Shown in pieces: positions 6,265 to 13,841 of a stretch of 13,847 nt of DNA; within the stretch, counting starts at the first letter, position 1, and each line of letters starts with the position of its first letter. A program made the position numbers and the translations under genes. A model generated the notes under the pieces. It had not been told where the DNA came from, made no database searches, and worked only from the letters and a program-made list of their open reading frames with translations. Source of the stretch: Deltaproteobacteria bacterium (GTDB lineage: Bacteria > Desulfobacterota > GWC2-55-46 > DRQE01); NCBI GenBank assembly GCA_016219165.1, contig JACRCB010000166.1:1-13847 (forward strand), read 5' to 3'.

Positions 6265-6976
6265 GGAACATCCCTATCGCCCCTTTAAGGTCTATTGCCC
6301 CGGCGTAAAGGGCCTTCCCTATTATGACGCCCTCTACACCCGCCTCTTTAAGCCTTGAGATGTCTTCCGTCTTCGATACCCCGCCGGAGGCAATGACCGG
6401 TATGGCGACCGAGGCAACGAGTTTCTTTGCTGATTCGACGTTCGGCCCGCAGAGCATGCCGTCCCGCGCGATGTCGGTGTATATTATGCAGGCAACCCCC
6501 CGGTCCTCGAGGGCCCCGGCCAGCGTAAAAGCGTCCATATCGGATATTTTAACCCAGCCCTTTATTGCGACCATTCCGTCCTTCGCGTCTATGCCCGCGG
6601 CTATCCTCCCCGGGTATTTTCCGCATAATCTTTCCACCAATCCCGGGTCTTCATACGCCGCCGTACCGATGACGACGCGCCTTACCCCCTTAAGCGCGAG
6701 ATACCTTTCGGCGGTGGACGAGTCCCTTATGCCCCCGCCTATCTGGACCGGGACCTTTAGAGAGGACGCTATCTTCTCGACAACGCCGGAATTTACCGGT
6801 TTACCCTCGATGGCGGCGTCGAGGTCCACGAGATGTATGAGTTCCGCGCCCTCGTCCTCCCACCTCAAGGCTACTTCCACGGGGTTTTCCGAGTACACGG
6901 TCTCCGCGTCCATCCTTCCCTGCGCGAGGCGGACGCATCTGCCGTTTTTTATGTCTATCGCGGGTATTATCAGCAA
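6254..6976 (-). CDS. hisA: ProFAR isomerase (phosphoribosylformimino-5-aminoimidazole carboxamide ribotide isomerase)
   Basis: HisA (240 residues, a TIM barrel related to HisF) opens the ribose ring of ProFAR to give PRFAR. The N-terminal LIIPAIDIKNG has catalytic D8, and the second catalytic aspartate is D130 in AAGIDAKDG. Phosphate loops PVQIGGGIRD and IPVIASGGVS are intact. The best-aligned start is TTG 6976, giving the family N-terminus MLIIPAID. No ATG or GTG is nearby upstream in frame and no good Shine-Dalgarno precedes it. With the structured hisH-hisA spacer upstream, hisA may be translated less than its neighbours. The stop is a double TAA. Confidence 0.96.
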   Translation of the reverse strand: MLIIPAIDIKNGRCVRLAQGRMDAETVYSENPVEVALRWEDEGAELIHLVDLDAAIEGKPVNSGVVEKIASSLKVPVQIGGGIRDSSTAERYLALKGVRRVVIGTAAYEDPGLVERLCGKYPGRIAAGIDAKDGMVAIKGWVKISDMDAFTLAGALEDRGVACIIYTDIARDGMLCGPNVESAKKLVASVAIPVIASGGVSKTEDISRLKEAGVEGVIIGKALYAGAIDLKGAIGMFHVP

Positions 6977-6995
6977 GGTTTTTTTCTTACGCCGC

Positions 6996-7061
6996 CCATC
7001 ACCACTTTGGACACGTTGGCTTTGAATGCTATGGAGAAAGCCCTGTCCAAAGTGGTGATGG
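6996..7061. repeat. Long perfect inverted repeat in the hisH-hisA gap
   Basis: The 18 bp arms CCATCACCACTTTGGACA (6996-7013) and its exact complement (7044-7061) enclose a 30 nt loop. The loop has an additional 6 bp stem, GGCTTT (7018-7023) with AAAGCC (7037-7042). The structure begins 2 nt after the hisH stop. No T-run follows it in the direction of transcription, so it does not resemble an intrinsic terminator. REP/MITE-like repeats or an mRNA processing or stability hairpin are the plausible readings. Confidence 0.85.
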
Positions 7062-7063
7062 AT

Positions 7064-7687
7064 TCAGCGCATCAGAGTAAAGTTCTTAAGCACCTTAAGC
7101 CCCGGATTCTGGCTCTTTTCAGGGTGGAATTGGGTTGCGAGGATGTTATTTTTCGAGATGCTGCTCGTAAATTCCACCCCGTAGCCGGTCGTGGTAAGCG
7201 GGATAGACGGGTCTGAAGGCTCGGCATAGTAGGAGTGCACGAAATAGAAAAAAGAGCCGTCGGGTATACCGTCGAGGAGAAGAGAATCTTTCCTTCTCTC
7301 TATGCTGTTCCATCCCATGTGGGGGACCTTTAACTCCCCTCCGTTTTCCTTAAGATGCGCCGGGAATCTCAGGACCCTGCCTTTTATTATGCCGAGCCCC
7401 TTAAAGACCCCCCCCTCGTCGCTCTCATCAAAGAGTAACTGCAGCCCAAGGCATATCCCCAGAAAAGGTTTTCCGGATTCGATGCTTCTCGTTATAACGT
7501 CTATAAGGCCGTAGGCTGTGAGGTTCGTCATGCATTCCTTGAACGCGCCCACCCCCGGAAGCACCACGCGGTGAGCATCGTTTATAACCTTTGGGTCCCT
7601 CGTTACGACCGCGTCCGCGCCTATTCTCTCGAACGCCTTACCTACGCTTTTTAAGTTCCCCATGCCGTAGTCGACTATGGCTATCAC
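7064..7687 (-). CDS. hisH: Imidazole glycerol phosphate synthase, glutamine amidotransferase subunit
   Basis: HisH (207 residues) hydrolyses glutamine and channels ammonia to HisF. The class-I amidotransferase triad is visible: C79 in FLGICLGLQ, and H188 and E190 in TQFHPEKS. The oxyanion-strand segment VLPGVGAF is also present. Start is GTG 7687, whose four bases GTGA overlap the TGA stop of hisB, a classic translational coupling arrangement. The TGA stop is followed almost at once by the long inverted repeat that separates hisH from hisA, although HisH and HisF form a fixed complex. Confidence 0.97.
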   Translation of the reverse strand: MIAIVDYGMGNLKSVGKAFERIGADAVVTRDPKVINDAHRVVLPGVGAFKECMTNLTAYGLIDVITRSIESGKPFLGICLGLQLLFDESDEGGVFKGLGIIKGRVLRFPAHLKENGGELKVPHMGWNSIERRKDSLLLDGIPDGSFFYFVHSYYAEPSDPSIPLTTTGYGVEFTSSISKNNILATQFHPEKSQNPGLKVLKNFTLMR

Positions 7688-8316
7688 AGTTTCCCTTTGG
7701 TTGACATCACACCTTTAATCCTCGGGTCTTTTTCCACCGCCTCCTTAAGCGCCCTTGCGAGCGCTTTGAAAACGGCCTCGATTGAGTGATGCCGGTTCTT
7801 CCCGTAGCGGAGTTCCGCGTGGAGGTCCATCCCTGTCTCATTTGAGAGGGCCTTCAGGAATTCCTCTGTAAGGCCCATGTCGAACTCGTCCCTGGATTTT
7901 ATGCCAAAGCGGGCTGCTACCTCTCTGCCTTTTCTAAAAGAGCCGAAGCCTTCAGGGGTTATGAACCTTAGATAAGGCCTTCCGCCCATATCGAGGACTA
8001 CCGTTGCGAGCGCATCCATCATAGGCACGCTGGAAGCGCCGTATCTCCTGATACCCTTCTTATTCCCAAGCGCTTTTTTTATCGCATCCCCGAGTGTAAG
8101 CCCAACGTCCTCGACCGTGTGGTGGAAATCCACATCTATGTCCCCCCTTGCCTTTATCTTGATGTCGAAGAGGCCGTGCTTTGAGAAAAGAGATAACATG
8201 TGGTCGAAGAAAGGTATGCCCGTCTTTATGTCGCTTAGGCCCCTCCCGTCGAGATTCAAATCGAGAGTGATGTCCGTTTCCGTTGTTTTTCTCTTTACCC
8301 TCGCGGTTCTTGGCAT
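7684..8316 (-). CDS. hisB: Imidazoleglycerol-phosphate dehydratase (monofunctional)
   Basis: HisB (210 residues) dehydrates IGP to imidazole acetol phosphate. The two manganese-binding motifs are intact: FHHTVEDVG (H65, H66, E69, D70) and NRHHSIEAVFKA near residue 170. No histidinol-phosphatase domain is fused, so the phosphatase step must come from another gene. AAGGAGG stands upstream of ATG 8316 at good spacing, the best Shine-Dalgarno in the his genes here. It lies 25 bp after hisD and overlaps hisH by 4 bp. Confidence 0.97.
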   Translation of the reverse strand: MPRTARVKRKTTETDITLDLNLDGRGLSDIKTGIPFFDHMLSLFSKHGLFDIKIKARGDIDVDFHHTVEDVGLTLGDAIKKALGNKKGIRRYGASSVPMMDALATVVLDMGGRPYLRFITPEGFGSFRKGREVAARFGIKSRDEFDMGLTEEFLKALSNETGMDLHAELRYGKNRHHSIEAVFKALARALKEAVEKDPRIKGVMSTKGKL

Positions 8317-8341
8317 GGAGTCCTCCTTAAAAAAGTTTCCC

Positions 8342-9622
8342 TCAGAGCCTTATCCGTACGCTCTTTGCGTGCGCCTCTAACCCCTCGATGGAGGCGAGCC
8401 TTTCTATCGAAGGCCCTAATTTTCTAAGCGCCTTCCTTGAAAATCTTACGACGCTTGTTGATTTTACGAAGTCGTAGACCCCGAGCGGCGAGGAAAAGCG
8501 CGCAGTCCCCGCGGTCGGAAGCGTGTGGTTCGGCCCGGCCAGGTAGTCCCCCGCGGCCTCGGGGGTGTAGGGGCCTAAGAATACGGCGCCTGCGTTGCGG
8601 ATTCGTCTTAGAAGGGCAAGCGGCTTTTTCACCTGGAGTTCGAGGTGTTCCGGCGCGATTGCGTTTACAAGTTCCGTTATCCTGTCGAGGACAGGGACGA
8701 CGAATATCACACCGCGGCGTTCGATGGAAACCTTCGCAATGGACCGGCGCTTGAGTTTTTTAAGCCCGCTCTGGACCTCTTTTCTGACCCTTTCCGCCAT
8801 TAATGGGGAAGTCGTGATAAGGATAGAGGATGCGAGTTCGTCATGTTCCGCCTGCGACAGGAGGTCCATTGCGATATATGCGGGGCTGCCGCTTCCGTCG
8901 TTTACTATGATGACCTCGCTCGGACCAGCAACCATGTCTATATCCACTTTTCCGAATACGAGTTTCTTCGCGGTCGCCACGTATATGTTGCCGGGGCCCA
9001 CTATCTTATCTACCCGCGGCACGGTCTCCGTGCCGTAAGCCATGGCGGCTATCGCCTGCGCGCCGCCGGTTCTAAAAACGCCGTCCACCCCGCATATGGA
9101 AGCCGCCGCGAGGACATAGGGGTTTATGTCATCCCCGCAAGGCGGCGTACACATCATAATCTCATCCACGCCGGCAACCCTTGCCGGGACCGCGTTCATA
9201 AGGACGCTCGACGGGTAAGAGGCCTTCCCGCCCGGCACATAGATGCCCACCCTTTCGAGCGGGGTTATCCTGAGCCCCAATGTTATTCCGTTTTTTTCCG
9301 TAACGCTCCATGAGTCTTCTTTCTGCCTTCTGTGGAACGCCTCTATCCTTTTTTTCGCGAGTCTCAGGAGTTCCATGTCTTTTTCCGGTATCTTCTTAAG
9401 CGCCCTCCCGATATCGCTTTTTTTAACCCTTATCCGGCCCCTTATATCGACCCCGTCGAACCTTTTGGTGAGTCCTACGAGGGCCATGTCTCCCCTTTTT
9501 CTGACGTCCCGGAGTATTTCCCTTACGGAACCCTCGACACCTTCTCCCTTGCCGTCTCCCCTCGTGAGGACGCCCTTCATGACCTTTTGGAAATTCCCGT
9601 CTTTTATATTTACTATCTTCAT
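8342..9622 (-). CDS. hisD: Histidinol dehydrogenase
   Basis: HisD (426 residues) oxidises histidinol to histidine with two NAD+, the final step of the pathway. Zinc ligands Q257 and H260 occur in LLSQAEHDE, and the catalytic pair E325-H326 in AIAPEHLELQ. The GPNHTLPTAGTARF segment and the C-terminal EAHAKSVRIRL are family hallmarks. Full family length is present. Start ATG 9622 follows GAAGGAAAG, 9 bp after the hisG stop. Confidence 0.97.
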   Translation of the reverse strand: MKIVNIKDGNFQKVMKGVLTRGDGKGEGVEGSVREILRDVRKRGDMALVGLTKRFDGVDIRGRIRVKKSDIGRALKKIPEKDMELLRLAKKRIEAFHRRQKEDSWSVTEKNGITLGLRITPLERVGIYVPGGKASYPSSVLMNAVPARVAGVDEIMMCTPPCGDDINPYVLAAASICGVDGVFRTGGAQAIAAMAYGTETVPRVDKIVGPGNIYVATAKKLVFGKVDIDMVAGPSEVIIVNDGSGSPAYIAMDLLSQAEHDELASSILITTSPLMAERVRKEVQSGLKKLKRRSIAKVSIERRGVIFVVPVLDRITELVNAIAPEHLELQVKKPLALLRRIRNAGAVFLGPYTPEAAGDYLAGPNHTLPTAGTARFSSPLGVYDFVKSTSVVRFSRKALRKLGPSIERLASIEGLEAHAKSVRIRL

Positions 9623-9631
9623 CTTTCCTTC

Positions 9632-10282
9632 TCAGCCCGAGATATACTTGGAGAGCCTGTCCACGAGTTCCTTTATCCTCTTCGGTTTTGTCTTGAGGCT
9701 CGCCCTGTTGCACACGAGGCGGGATGATATTTCCATTATCGTCTCGACCTCCAGGAGGCCGTTTTTTTTCAGGGTTTCGCCTGTCTGGACAAGGTCCACT
9801 ATCCTTTCGCAAAGCCCCAGAAGGGGGGCGAGTTCTATGGAGCCGTAGAGTTTTATTATCTCGACCTGGATGCCTTTCTTAAGGAAGTGCCGCAGGGTTA
9901 TGTTCGGGTATTTTGTCGCAACCCTTATGCGGGTCCAGTGGCGCGGGTTGTCTCCCGCCTTAAGCCCTTTAGGTTCGGCAACCACCATCCTGCAGCGCCC
10001 TATCTTGAGGTCCATCGGCTCGTAGAGGTCTTTTGCCTGCTCGGTGAGGACGTCCCCTCCGGCAACCCCCGCGTCTGCCGCTCCGTATTCGACATACGTC
10101 GGCACGTCCTGCGCCCTTACAAGCATGAACCTTACGGACTCTTTCCTGTTTTCGAATATGAGACGCCTTTCATCGGAGAGGATATCCCCCGTAATGATGC
10201 CGGCCCTGTTAAAGAGTTCCACCGTCTCTCTCAATGTGCGCCCCTTTGGAAGGGCTATGGTGATGGGTTTTATTTTTTTCAT
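9632..10282 (-). CDS. hisG: ATP phosphoribosyltransferase, short form catalytic subunit
   Basis: HisG joins ATP and PRPP in the first committed step of histidine synthesis. The protein is about 216 residues, contains IALPKGRTLRE and the periplasmic-binding-like fold segments GAADAGVAGGDVL and GSIELAPLLGL, and ends without the C-terminal regulatory domain of the long form. Short HisG enzymes require the HisZ regulatory subunit, which is not in this window. I chose ATG 10282 because it gives the family-typical N-terminus and has a GGGAAG sequence nearby. The ATG at 10309 would add nine atypical residues and has no ribosome binding site. It lies downstream of murA across a spacer of about 90 bp. 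Confidence 0.95.
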   Translation of the reverse strand: MKKIKPITIALPKGRTLRETVELFNRAGIITGDILSDERRLIFENRKESVRFMLVRAQDVPTYVEYGAADAGVAGGDVLTEQAKDLYEPMDLKIGRCRMVVAEPKGLKAGDNPRHWTRIRVATKYPNITLRHFLKKGIQVEIIKLYGSIELAPLLGLCERIVDLVQTGETLKKNGLLEVETIMEISSRLVCNRASLKTKPKRIKELVDRLSKYISG

Positions 10283-10370
10283 ATCTTCCCGTGAAAACCT
10301 TATAAACATGAACCGTGTTGCAAGTTCTTCAAAAGGGGTTTGGGGGAGATTGCCCGCGGGAATCTTTTCC

Positions 10371-11633
10371 TCAAGACGCCTTCACCCTTTTTATGCATGC
10401 GCCGAGCGCTTGGAGTTTTTTTTCTATGTTCTCGTAACCCCTGTCTATGTGGTATATCCTCGATACCTCGGTGGTTCCGCCGGCAACGAGCCCGGCGAGC
10501 ACGAGCGAGGCACTCGCCCTTAAGTCCGTTGCCATGAGCGGGGCCCCGCTCAAGTTCTCCACCCCTCTTATTATGGCGTTCCTTCCGTCTATGGTTATGT
10601 CGGCCCCCATCCTCTTAAGTTCCGCCGTATGCATGAACCTGTTTTCGAATATCGTCTCGGTTACCACACTCAGGCCGTCCGCAACGGACATCATCGCGAC
10701 GAACTGGGCCTGCATATCCGTCGGGAAACCCGGATAGGGGTGTGTTTTTACATCAACGCTTCTGATAGGCCAGTTCCCCGCCACCCGCACCCCGTCTTTC
10801 TCGACGGTGATATCGGCCCCGGCCTCTTTAAGTTTCCCCGAGAGGGCGTCCAGGAAATGGTGCGGGCAGTTTTTTATGAGCACGTTGCCCCTCGTCATGG
10901 CGGCCGCCACCATGAATGTGCCCGCCTCTATCCTGTCCGGTATCACGCTGTGCGTTATGGGCTTGAGTCCCTCTACGCCCACAATCTTTACGGTGTCTGT
11001 GCCCGCGCCCTCTATCGCGGCGCCCATCTTTTTAAGGGCCGCGGCGAGTTCCCCAACCTCGGGTTCGATGGCCGCGTTCTCGATTATGGTCTCTCCGTCC
11101 GCGCAGACCGCGGCGAGCATAAGGTTCTCCGTGCCGGTGACCGTCGGCTGGTCGAGGCATATCTGGGCCCCCTTAAGCCTTTCGGCCTTTACGACCACGT
11201 ATCCGTGTTCTATCTCCACCTCCGCCCCCATCTTGGCCAGTCCCGTAAGGTGGAGGTTTACCGGCCTGGCGCCTATGGCGCACCCGCCCGGCAGGCTTAC
11301 CCGTGCCCTCTTAAACCTCCCCACAAGCGGGCCCAGCACGAGTATGGAGGCGCGCATGGTCTTCACGAGTTCGTAGGGGGCCTCGTATCTATTTATTTTC
11401 GATGCGTCTATCTTCAGTATGCCCTTTCCGGCGTCGAGGGAACTCTCGCACCCCATGAAAATAAGAAGGTCATTGAAAGTCTCTATGTCCTTCAGAGACG
11501 GCACACCCGTGAAAGTGTTCGGGCCGTCGGTCAGCAGGGCCGCGGCCATAAGGGGCAGGACCGCATTTTTCGCCCCGCTTACCGTAACGGTCCCCATGAG
11601 CCTATTTCCGCCTTCGATTATGAACTTTTCCAT
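10371..11633 (-). CDS. murA: UDP-N-acetylglucosamine 1-carboxyvinyltransferase
   Basis: MurA (420 residues) transfers enolpyruvate from PEP to UDP-GlcNAc, the first committed cytoplasmic step of peptidoglycan synthesis. The substrate-binding lysine in SGAKNA (K22) and the catalytic, fosfomycin-target cysteine C118 in LPGGCAIGARPV are both present. The C-terminal DLRASASLVLAGL and HIDRGYENIE motifs are intact. Start ATG 11633 lies 5 bp after the prfA stop, with GAGGGG at the end of prfA serving as the Shine-Dalgarno sequence, so the two genes are translationally linked. Confidence 0.97.
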   Translation of the reverse strand: MEKFIIEGGNRLMGTVTVSGAKNAVLPLMAAALLTDGPNTFTGVPSLKDIETFNDLLIFMGCESSLDAGKGILKIDASKINRYEAPYELVKTMRASILVLGPLVGRFKRARVSLPGGCAIGARPVNLHLTGLAKMGAEVEIEHGYVVVKAERLKGAQICLDQPTVTGTENLMLAAVCADGETIIENAAIEPEVGELAAALKKMGAAIEGAGTDTVKIVGVEGLKPITHSVIPDRIEAGTFMVAAAMTRGNVLIKNCPHHFLDALSGKLKEAGADITVEKDGVRVAGNWPIRSVDVKTHPYPGFPTDMQAQFVAMMSVADGLSVVTETIFENRFMHTAELKRMGADITIDGRNAIIRGVENLSGAPLMATDLRASASLVLAGLVAGGTTEVSRIYHIDRGYENIEKKLQALGACIKRVKAS

Positions 11634-11638
11634 GGGCC

Positions 11639-12721
11639 CTAACCCCTCGCTTCCGTTTGGAGGTTCTTCAGCGCCTCTGTCTGGTAATGGGTTATGAGAT
11701 GGTCTATGAGTTCCACGAGGTCCCCGTCCAGTATTTCGCCGAGCCTGTGGAGCGTAAGGGCGACCCTGTGGTCGGTGACGCGGTTCTGGGGGAAGTTGTA
11801 TGTCCGGATCTTCTCGGAGCGGTCTCCCGTGCCCACCATGTCCTTTCTCTCCTTTGCGATCTTTTCGTGCTGCTCCTGCATTTTCTTGTCGAGGAGTCTT
11901 GTCAGGAGTATCTTCATGGCCTTCTGGCGGTTTTTATGCTGGCTCTTCTCATCCTGACAGTTTACGACTATGCCGCTCGGGATATGCGTCATCCTTACGG
12001 CGGTTTCGACCTTGTTGACGTTCTGGCCCCCGTGGCCCCCGGCCCTGAACGTATCTACCCGGATTTCGTCGTCCTTCACATCCGCCTCCACCTCTTCGGC
12101 CTCGGGCATGACGGCGACGGTTACGGTCGAGGTGTGGCGCCTTCCCGAGGCCTCTGTCTCAGGGACCCTCTGCACCCGGTGGACCCCGCCTTCGTATTTC
12201 AGGCGTGAGTAGGCGCCTTTTCCCTCTATCATTGAAATGATTTCCTTGTATCCGTTGAGGCCGGTCGCGGAGGAACTCAAGACCTCCACCTTCCAGCCCT
12301 GCCTCTCCGCATAGCGGCTGTACATCCTGAAGAGTTCGGCCGCAAAGAGCGCGGATTCCTCCCCCCCGGCCCCGGCCCTTATCTCTATCATTATGTTCTT
12401 TTCGTCGTTCGGGTCCCTGGGCAAGAGCATTATCCTGAGTTTTTCCGTGACGGCCTCTTTTTCCTTCTCGAGGGCGGAGAGTTCCTCCTTCGCGAGCCCT
12501 TTTAATTCCTCGTCCACGCCTTCCATGACCTCCCTGTTCCCCCTTATATCTTCTTCTATCTTCTTGAGTCCGCGGTAGACCTGGACGACCTGCCCGAGGG
12601 AGGAGTTCTCTATGGCATAGGCGCGGTACCTTGACTGGTCCGCGATAACCGAGGGGTCGCTCATGAGCGCGGAGAGTTCGGCGTGTCTTTTTTCTATCTC
12701 TTCGAGTCGTTCGAGCAGCAT
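11639..12721 (-). CDS. prfA: Peptide chain release factor 1 (RF1), ending in TAG
   Basis: RF1 (360 residues) recognises UAA and UAG and triggers peptide release. The GGQ catalytic tripeptide is G231-G232-Q233 in RAGGHGGQNVNK. The stop-recognition PxT motif is PET at 187-189 in HRVQRVPETE, and the RF1-type CQDEKSQHKN segment is present. Length and domains are normal, so nothing suggests loss of function. The stop codon is TAG (11639-11641), the only TAG terminator among complete genes here. If UAG were read as sense, six residues would be added before TAA inside the start of murA. prmC, encoding the GGQ methyltransferase, often follows prfA but is absent here. Confidence 0.96.
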   Translation of the reverse strand: MLLERLEEIEKRHAELSALMSDPSVIADQSRYRAYAIENSSLGQVVQVYRGLKKIEEDIRGNREVMEGVDEELKGLAKEELSALEKEKEAVTEKLRIMLLPRDPNDEKNIMIEIRAGAGGEESALFAAELFRMYSRYAERQGWKVEVLSSSATGLNGYKEIISMIEGKGAYSRLKYEGGVHRVQRVPETEASGRRHTSTVTVAVMPEAEEVEADVKDDEIRVDTFRAGGHGGQNVNKVETAVRMTHIPSGIVVNCQDEKSQHKNRQKAMKILLTRLLDKKMQEQHEKIAKERKDMVGTGDRSEKIRTYNFPQNRVTDHRVALTLHRLGEILDGDLVELIDHLITHYQTEALKNLQTEARG

Positions 12722-12789
12722 GGTAAACTTTCTTAAAATACAATCAGTTGAGGTTGTTTAAAAGTTTCCGGAGAGAGCGGGCATTCCGT

Positions 12790-13494
12790 TCAAGAGGACG
12801 GGAGAGGGGAGAGGTTCTTGAACTTTTCTCTTATCTCCCCCGGCATTCCGCAAGTCATCTCTCCCTCGCTGCACGGGCCGCTTACGCATGCGGGCCCGGC
12901 GGATGAGAATATTACCGGGGCCTCTTTTTTTGCGAGCGCGAGCATGCGCGTTGCCATCTCTCGTATCTCCCACTGCGCCCTTTCGCAGCACCTTAAGTTA
13001 AAGAAGTGGAGGAGTTCCCGCGCGTTCATCGTTACTATAATCTTTGTGCATGCGGCATTCGGGAGTATGTAGCGCGCGTCTTCCTTCGGTATGCCGGCCT
13101 TCGTCATCTCGCGGTATAAGGCGTATACCCGCGAGGCGTGGTCTTTAAATTTTTTGCTCATCGCCGCGTCTCCCTCTATCGACGGGGGGATGACATACTC
13201 GTTTGCCTTCGGGCTTACGTAGCGCTGGCTCTGCTGCGAGTATGAGGCGAGGCGGTGGCGCACCAGTTGATGCGTTGTCGCCCTGGATACGCCCTCTATC
13301 CCGAAGGTGAAACCCGCGTGCTCAAGCACGGACGTGTGCCCCATCTTCAGTATCTTCCCGAGAAACTTCTCAAGGGATACGCCTTTCACCCTGTCTTCGA
13401 GTTCCCCGACGGTAGAGTCCGAATAACAGAGTTTTGCGGAAAGGGCGATCGTTTTTTCGGGATTGGGCGTGAAATTGAGGAGAGTTACCTTCAC
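12790..13494 (-). CDS. thyX: Flavin-dependent thymidylate synthase
   Basis: ThyX (about 234 residues) makes dTMP from dUMP using FAD, NADPH and methylene-tetrahydrofolate. The signature RHRx7S is R79-H80-R81 to S89 in VRHRLASYSQQSQRY. The C-terminal half has NARELLHFFNLR, the substrate-binding segment of the family. I chose GTG 13494 because it gives the usual N-terminus (VKVTLLNFTPNPE) and has GGAG 5-6 nt upstream. The ATG at 13524 would add ten residues and lies inside a 7 bp hairpin without a proper ribosome binding site. It follows rpmE in the same orientation and precedes prfA by 68 bp. Confidence 0.95.
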   Translation of the reverse strand: MKVTLLNFTPNPEKTIALSAKLCYSDSTVGELEDRVKGVSLEKFLGKILKMGHTSVLEHAGFTFGIEGVSRATTHQLVRHRLASYSQQSQRYVSPKANEYVIPPSIEGDAAMSKKFKDHASRVYALYREMTKAGIPKEDARYILPNAACTKIIVTMNARELLHFFNLRCCERAQWEIREMATRMLALAKKEAPVIFSSAGPACVSGPCSEGEMTCGMPGEIREKFKNLSPLPSS

Positions 13495-13521
13495 AACATC
13501 TCCAGAGAAATAACGGGATGC

Positions 13522-13539
13522 CATCCTCGCCGGAGGATG
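13522..13539. repeat. Small hairpin in the rpmE-thyX spacer
   Basis: CATCCTC (13522-13528), loop GCCG and GAGGATG (13533-13539) form a perfect 7 bp stem. A GGATGCCGGGG sequence is repeated beside it. No T-run follows in the transcription direction. It could modulate thyX translation, but the case is weak. Confidence 0.4.
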
Positions 13540-13565
13540 CCGGGGGATGCCGGGGCTGCGGGGGG

Positions 13566-13778
13566 TCAGTTCCCGCCCTCTTTTTTTGCGTATTTGCGCC
13601 TGAATTTTTCAATCCTGCCCGCCGTATCCATGAGTTTCTGCTTCCCGGTGAAGAGGGGATGGCAGTGTGAGCATATCTCGACATGGATTTCTTTTTTTGT
13701 CGAACGGGTTTCGACCTCAAAGCCGCACGCGCAGCGCACCTTCGCGGTCTCGTATGCGGGGTGTATGCCTTCCTTCAT
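13566..13778 (-). CDS. rpmE: Large ribosomal subunit protein L31 (zinc-binding type)
   Basis: This 70-residue ribosomal protein has the typical N-terminus MKEGIHPAYETAKVRCACG, then ICSHCHPLFTGKQKL. Its cysteines (CAC and CSHC) form the zinc site of the C+ type of L31. The chosen ATG 13778 is preceded by GGGAGGAG about 9 nt upstream. Longer in-frame extension to 13841 is not family-like. In many related genomes rho lies just upstream, and here that position is outside the window. Confidence 0.96.
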   Translation of the reverse strand: MKEGIHPAYETAKVRCACGFEVETRSTKKEIHVEICSHCHPLFTGKQKLMDTAGRIEKFRRKYAKKEGGN

Positions 13779-13812
13779 GAAAGTTGCTCCTCCCTTGTAA
13801 TTTAAGTTGGTT

Positions 13813-13841
13813 ATATTAACAATTGCCCTGTTGGAATGCAA
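13813..13841 (-). promoter_or_regulatory. Possible promoter upstream of rpmE
   Basis: On the minus strand TTGCAT (13836-13841), a 17 bp spacer and TAATAT (13813-13818) precede rpmE, with an overlapping TATAAC as another possible -10. The match is modest, and the gene may instead be transcribed from further upstream. Confidence 0.3.

Noticed and set aside
6996..7061. Intrinsic terminator of hisH
   Set aside because: On the minus strand the hairpin is followed by GC-rich sequence and then an A-run, not a T-run, and hisA and hisF continue downstream.
9243..9848. Long plus-strand ORF of about 200 codons opposite hisD and hisG
   Set aside because: It is an antisense shadow of two well-conserved his genes, with serine- and proline-rich composition and no family signal.
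10629..11642. Plus-strand ORF of 337 codons opposite murA
   Set aside because: It is fully antisense to a gene with intact catalytic motifs, and its His/Arg-rich composition is typical of a shadow frame.
13495..13524. Longer thyX beginning at ATG 13524
   Set aside because: The ATG is inside a hairpin without proper Shine-Dalgarno spacing, and the extra ten residues are not family-like. GTG 13494 has GGAG at good distance.
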